Below, in pieces: positions 39,745 through 41,853 of a stretch of 41,853 nucleotides of DNA. Origin of the DNA: Bacteroidales bacterium (GTDB taxonomy: Bacteria > Bacteroidota > Bacteroidia > Bacteroidales > P3); assembly GCA_017962445.1 (NCBI GenBank), contig JAGCVI010000035.1, positions 1-41,853 on the forward strand. Reading direction: 5' to 3'. Made by a program: the position numbers and the translations under genes. Under the pieces are notes generated by a model. It searched no databases. It worked only from the letters and a program-made list of their open reading frames with translations, and had not been told where the DNA came from. Position 1 is the first letter of the stretch, and every line of letters starts with the position of its first letter.

Positions 39745-41095
39745 AGAATTTGTTCTTCTCGCTCCAGCGGCGGCCGGCTTCGTAAGCCTCGGCCGATGTG
39801 GTGTAAATGTTTTTCACCACAAACTGGCCGGTGTGGTCAATGCAGCCCCAGCGTCCGTCCATCTTTGCGGGTGCTGCACGGTTGTTCCAGGTCTTTATGA
39901 AAAGCTTGGCATCCTCGAAGGTGGGCTGGATTACCCATTGGCCTTTGAAGTTGACATATCCCCAGTAGCCGGTGGTGTGGTTCTTGATGGGGTAGAGCCA
40001 ATGACCCAGTTCTTGATCGTTGTCCCACTCGTAGCCGGCCTGGTAGGCCTCGCTCGAGAGGGTGAAGACGTTCTGCGACAACAGTTCACCGTTGTTGTCG
40101 ATGCTTGCCCAGTATCCGTCGAGCTTGCAGGTGGCGAACATGCCAGTGTCGTTGATGAAATGCGTGGCACCCTGATATATAGGACTGATTACCCATTCGC
40201 CTTCATAGTCAACCCATCCGTAAAGACCGCTGGCTATGTCGGACACAGGCAGGCGCCAGTCGTTGATGTTGCGTCCATGCTCTTTTTGGCTGAGGGCATA
40301 GTCTGCGTCGTCACGTGTGTAGAATATGCATTTTGAAATCACGTTGCCGTTGCGGTCAATAGAGCCCCAGCGTCCGTCTTTCTTTACCTGTGCATAGATG
40401 TAGTTGTTGTCGCTTCCGAAGTAGTCGTAGGCTTCATATTCGGCGGCAATGACCCAGCGACCCAGATAGTTGACATAGCCCCAGCGTCCGGTTTCTTTAT
40501 CTTTTGTCGGATAGCGCCAGGTGTCGTAGTGGCGGCCATGAATCCATTGCTTGCCAGCCAGTTCGGCATGTTCCTGTGCCATGAAAATCGGCTCGATGAC
40601 CATGACCCCTTTGCGGTCGATGCAGCCCCAGCGTCCGCCGGTTTTGACAGTCGAGAAGCTCATTGGCTCGTCGCCTTGGAACATTGCAGCTGCTTCATAC
40701 TCTGGCTCGAATTTCCAGTTCCCGTAGTAGTCGACGAATCCCCATTTGCCATCCGATGGGTTCTGCGCAGGATAAAGCCATTTTCCAGGCTCGTCGCCTT
40801 TCTCCCATTCCTTGCCTGCAGTCTCGGCTTCTCCGCTTGTATAGAAAATATTACGTACAATCAGATGTCCTTTTGTATCAATGCAGCCCCATTTCTGTTC
40901 AACCTTAACAACTGCAAAGCGCTTAAAATGGCCTTGGAACTCGAAGGCATATTGAAATTGTGGGGCTATCTGCCAGCCTCCGTCGCTATTCTTGTATCCG
41001 TACAATTTGGTGCTTGGCTGGATTTCAAGTTTCTGAGCCTCAGCATTCAATGCGAACGCGAGAGCTATAAAGAGCATGAAAGAAAGTCTTTTCAT
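39743..41095 (-). CDS. Secreted WG-repeat protein
   Basis: The ATG at 41095 begins a signal peptide (MKRLSFMLFIALAFALNAEAQ); an in-frame Met at 41152 lies upstream of the promoter box and is not used. The 450-residue protein is made almost entirely of WG repeats arranged as a composite unit of about 85-90 residues. One half reads 'WGCIDxxGxxVxxxIFyT..eA..AG..W', the other 'W.YP....G.WGYVxYxGxWxIxPxYE.A..F'. About four and a half units are present. WG proteins are predicted beta-propeller or solenoid-like binding proteins. It heads the run with pyrC, but no functional link to pyrimidine synthesis is apparent. Confidence 0.9.
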   Translation of the reverse strand: MKRLSFMLFIALAFALNAEAQKLEIQPSTKLYGYKNSDGGWQIAPQFQYAFEFQGHFKRFAVVKVEQKWGCIDTKGHLIVRNIFYTSGEAETAGKEWEKGDEPGKWLYPAQNPSDGKWGFVDYYGNWKFEPEYEAAAMFQGDEPMSFSTVKTGGRWGCIDRKGVMVIEPIFMAQEHAELAGKQWIHGRHYDTWRYPTKDKETGRWGYVNYLGRWVIAAEYEAYDYFGSDNNYIYAQVKKDGRWGSIDRNGNVISKCIFYTRDDADYALSQKEHGRNINDWRLPVSDIASGLYGWVDYEGEWVISPIYQGATHFINDTGMFATCKLDGYWASIDNNGELLSQNVFTLSSEAYQAGYEWDNDQELGHWLYPIKNHTTGYWGYVNFKGQWVIQPTFEDAKLFIKTWNNRAAPAKMDGRWGCIDHTGQFVVKNIYTTSAEAYEAGRRWSEKNKF

Positions 41096-41125
41096 ATTGC
41101 TTTTTATTAGTTCTAAATCAAACTG

Positions 41126-41133
41126 CAAAAATA
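41126..41133 (-). promoter_or_regulatory. -7 promoter box of the WG-pyrC run
   Basis: CAAAAATA on plus reads TATTTTTG on minus, 31 nt before the ATG at 41095. Confidence 0.7.
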
Positions 41134-41191
41134 CGCATTTTTTTCTATTCATGAAAAAAAAAGTTCATTAATGGAATCATTAAAAAATTAT

Positions 41192-41222
41192 TTTGTCAAA
41201 TCGTTGTTTTTTTGTATCTTTG
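41192..41222 (+). promoter_or_regulatory. Promoter of glyA
   Basis: TTTG (41192-41195) and TATCTTTG (41215-41222), 19 nt apart, are a full match to the Bacteroidota -33/-7 promoter. The ATG is 40 nt downstream. Confidence 0.8.
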
Positions 41223-41262
41223 CAAATTCGAACGAAAAATAATACTTAACTATATTTTTGAT

Positions 41263-41853
41263 ATGCAAAGAGATAATGAAATTTTTGACCTCATCCGCAA
41301 GGAACGTGAGCGTCAAACCAAAGGCATCGAGCTGATTGCCTCCGAGAATTTTGTCAGCGACCAAGTTATGGAAGCCATGGGCAGCGTGATGACCAACAAA
41401 TATGCAGAAGGCTATCCCGGCAAGCGTTACTATGGCGGTTGCCAGGTTGTTGACCAGAGTGAGACCATCGCCATCGAGCGTGCCAAGAAACTCTACGGTG
41501 CCTGCTGGGCCAACGTGCAGCCCCACAGCGGTGCACAGGCCAACATGGCAGTCTTTCTGGCTTGCCTCAACAGCGGTGATACCTTTATGGGTATGGACCT
41601 CAACCACGGTGGTCACCTCTCGCACGGCAGCCCCGTCAACTTCTCTGGTATCAACTACAAGGTGGTTGGCTACCAGGTGAAGGAAGAGACCGGCATGGTC
41701 GACTACGAGGACATGGAGAAGAAAGCCCTCGAGCATCACCCGAAGCTCATCATCGGCGGCGGCAGCGCCTACAGCCGTGACTGGGATTGGGCCCGCATGC
41801 GCGAGATCGCCGACAAGATCGGCGCCATCCTCATGGGCGACATCAGCCACCCC
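41263..41853 (+). CDS. glyA: Serine hydroxymethyltransferase, cut by the right edge
   Basis: The first 197 residues are present. They contain [38 protein letters not shown] and [10 protein letters not shown], all diagnostic of the pyridoxal-phosphate enzyme that interconverts serine and glycine while charging tetrahydrofolate. The PLP lysine lies beyond the window. Together with gcvT it covers the cell's glycine and one-carbon balance. Confidence 0.97.
   Translation, partial: MQRDNEIFDLIRKERERQTKGIELIASENFVSDQVMEAMGSVMTNKYAEGYPGKRYYGGCQVVDQSETIAIERAKKLYGACWANVQPHSGAQANMAVFLACLNSGDTFMGMDLNHGGHLSHGSPVNFSGINYKVVGYQVKEETGMVDYEDMEKKALEHHPKLIIGGGSAYSRDWDWARMREIADKIGAILMGDISHP

Noticed and set aside
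1-41853. CRISPR arrays, transposases, phage genes, rRNA
   Set aside because: No regularly spaced repeats, no transposase or integrase motifs, and no ribosomal RNA sequence were seen.

Overview
The window looks like a chromosomal segment of a Bacteroidales bacterium (phylum Bacteroidota). Three lines of evidence support this. First, many genes are preceded by the Bacteroidota -7 promoter consensus TAnnTTTG, for example TATCTTTG, TATTTTTG and TACTTTTG. Second, the families are typical of the group: an Omp28-like lipoprotein, a DUF4831 lipoprotein, the FISUMP domain, WG repeats, a CTC-type ribosomal protein L25, and secreted proteins with type IX secretion (T9SS)-like C-termini. Third, ribosome-binding sites are hard to see. 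I cannot name the genus. No phage, transposase or CRISPR locus is visible.

Layout. 1-3696 (minus): an MscS channel followed by the 5' part of a large secreted CUB/FN3/PKD adhesin that runs off the left edge. 3869-4651 (+): a lone secreted protein. 4782-8589 is a rearranged accessory patch. A DUF5674 / small protein / DUF1015 operon (minus) ends next to a Fic AMP-transferase gene (+), and a second, slightly diverged copy of the 3' third of the DUF1015 gene lies beyond the Fic gene. 8680-9988 is a second accessory patch: a strong promoter, a long nested hairpin leader, and two small genes associated with an identical 20-bp direct repeat. 10277-11080 is a toxin-antitoxin-like pair with a 21-bp inverted repeat over its promoter.

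11176-16244 is housekeeping: gcvT, tRNA-Leu(CAA) with an unassigned structured element beside it, prs, rplY, a YjjG-like HAD phosphatase and era. 16286-25337 is mostly envelope and transport: a YD-like secreted protein, an SSF symporter, a DUF4831 lipoprotein, rnz, a DUF362 lipoprotein, an M6 metalloprotease and a FISUMP lipoprotein. 25509-36611 is one uninterrupted run of eleven minus-strand genes with gaps of 53 nt or less: S8 protease, membrane protein, rnhB, DUF6913-like, dapA, thioesterase, polyprenyl synthase, TlpA, outer-membrane barrel, Omp28-like lipoprotein, MATE exporter. 36749-41095 is a second minus-strand run: WG-repeat protein, pyrC, PepSY-like protein, carboxypeptidase-regulatory-like protein. 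glyA enters at 41263 and is cut by the right edge.

The most promising unexplained signals are these. (1) TlpA, an outer-membrane barrel and a surface-type lipoprotein are adjacent in one operon, and all three carry close cysteine pairs; I infer a possible thiol relay across the outer membrane. (2) The Fic gene is bracketed by a diverged partial duplication of its neighbour. (3) The 20-bp repeat and hairpin leader at 8680-9545 suggest a gene was inserted into the start of another. (4) Two opposed arrays of a 7-bp repeat flank the pyrC start codon.
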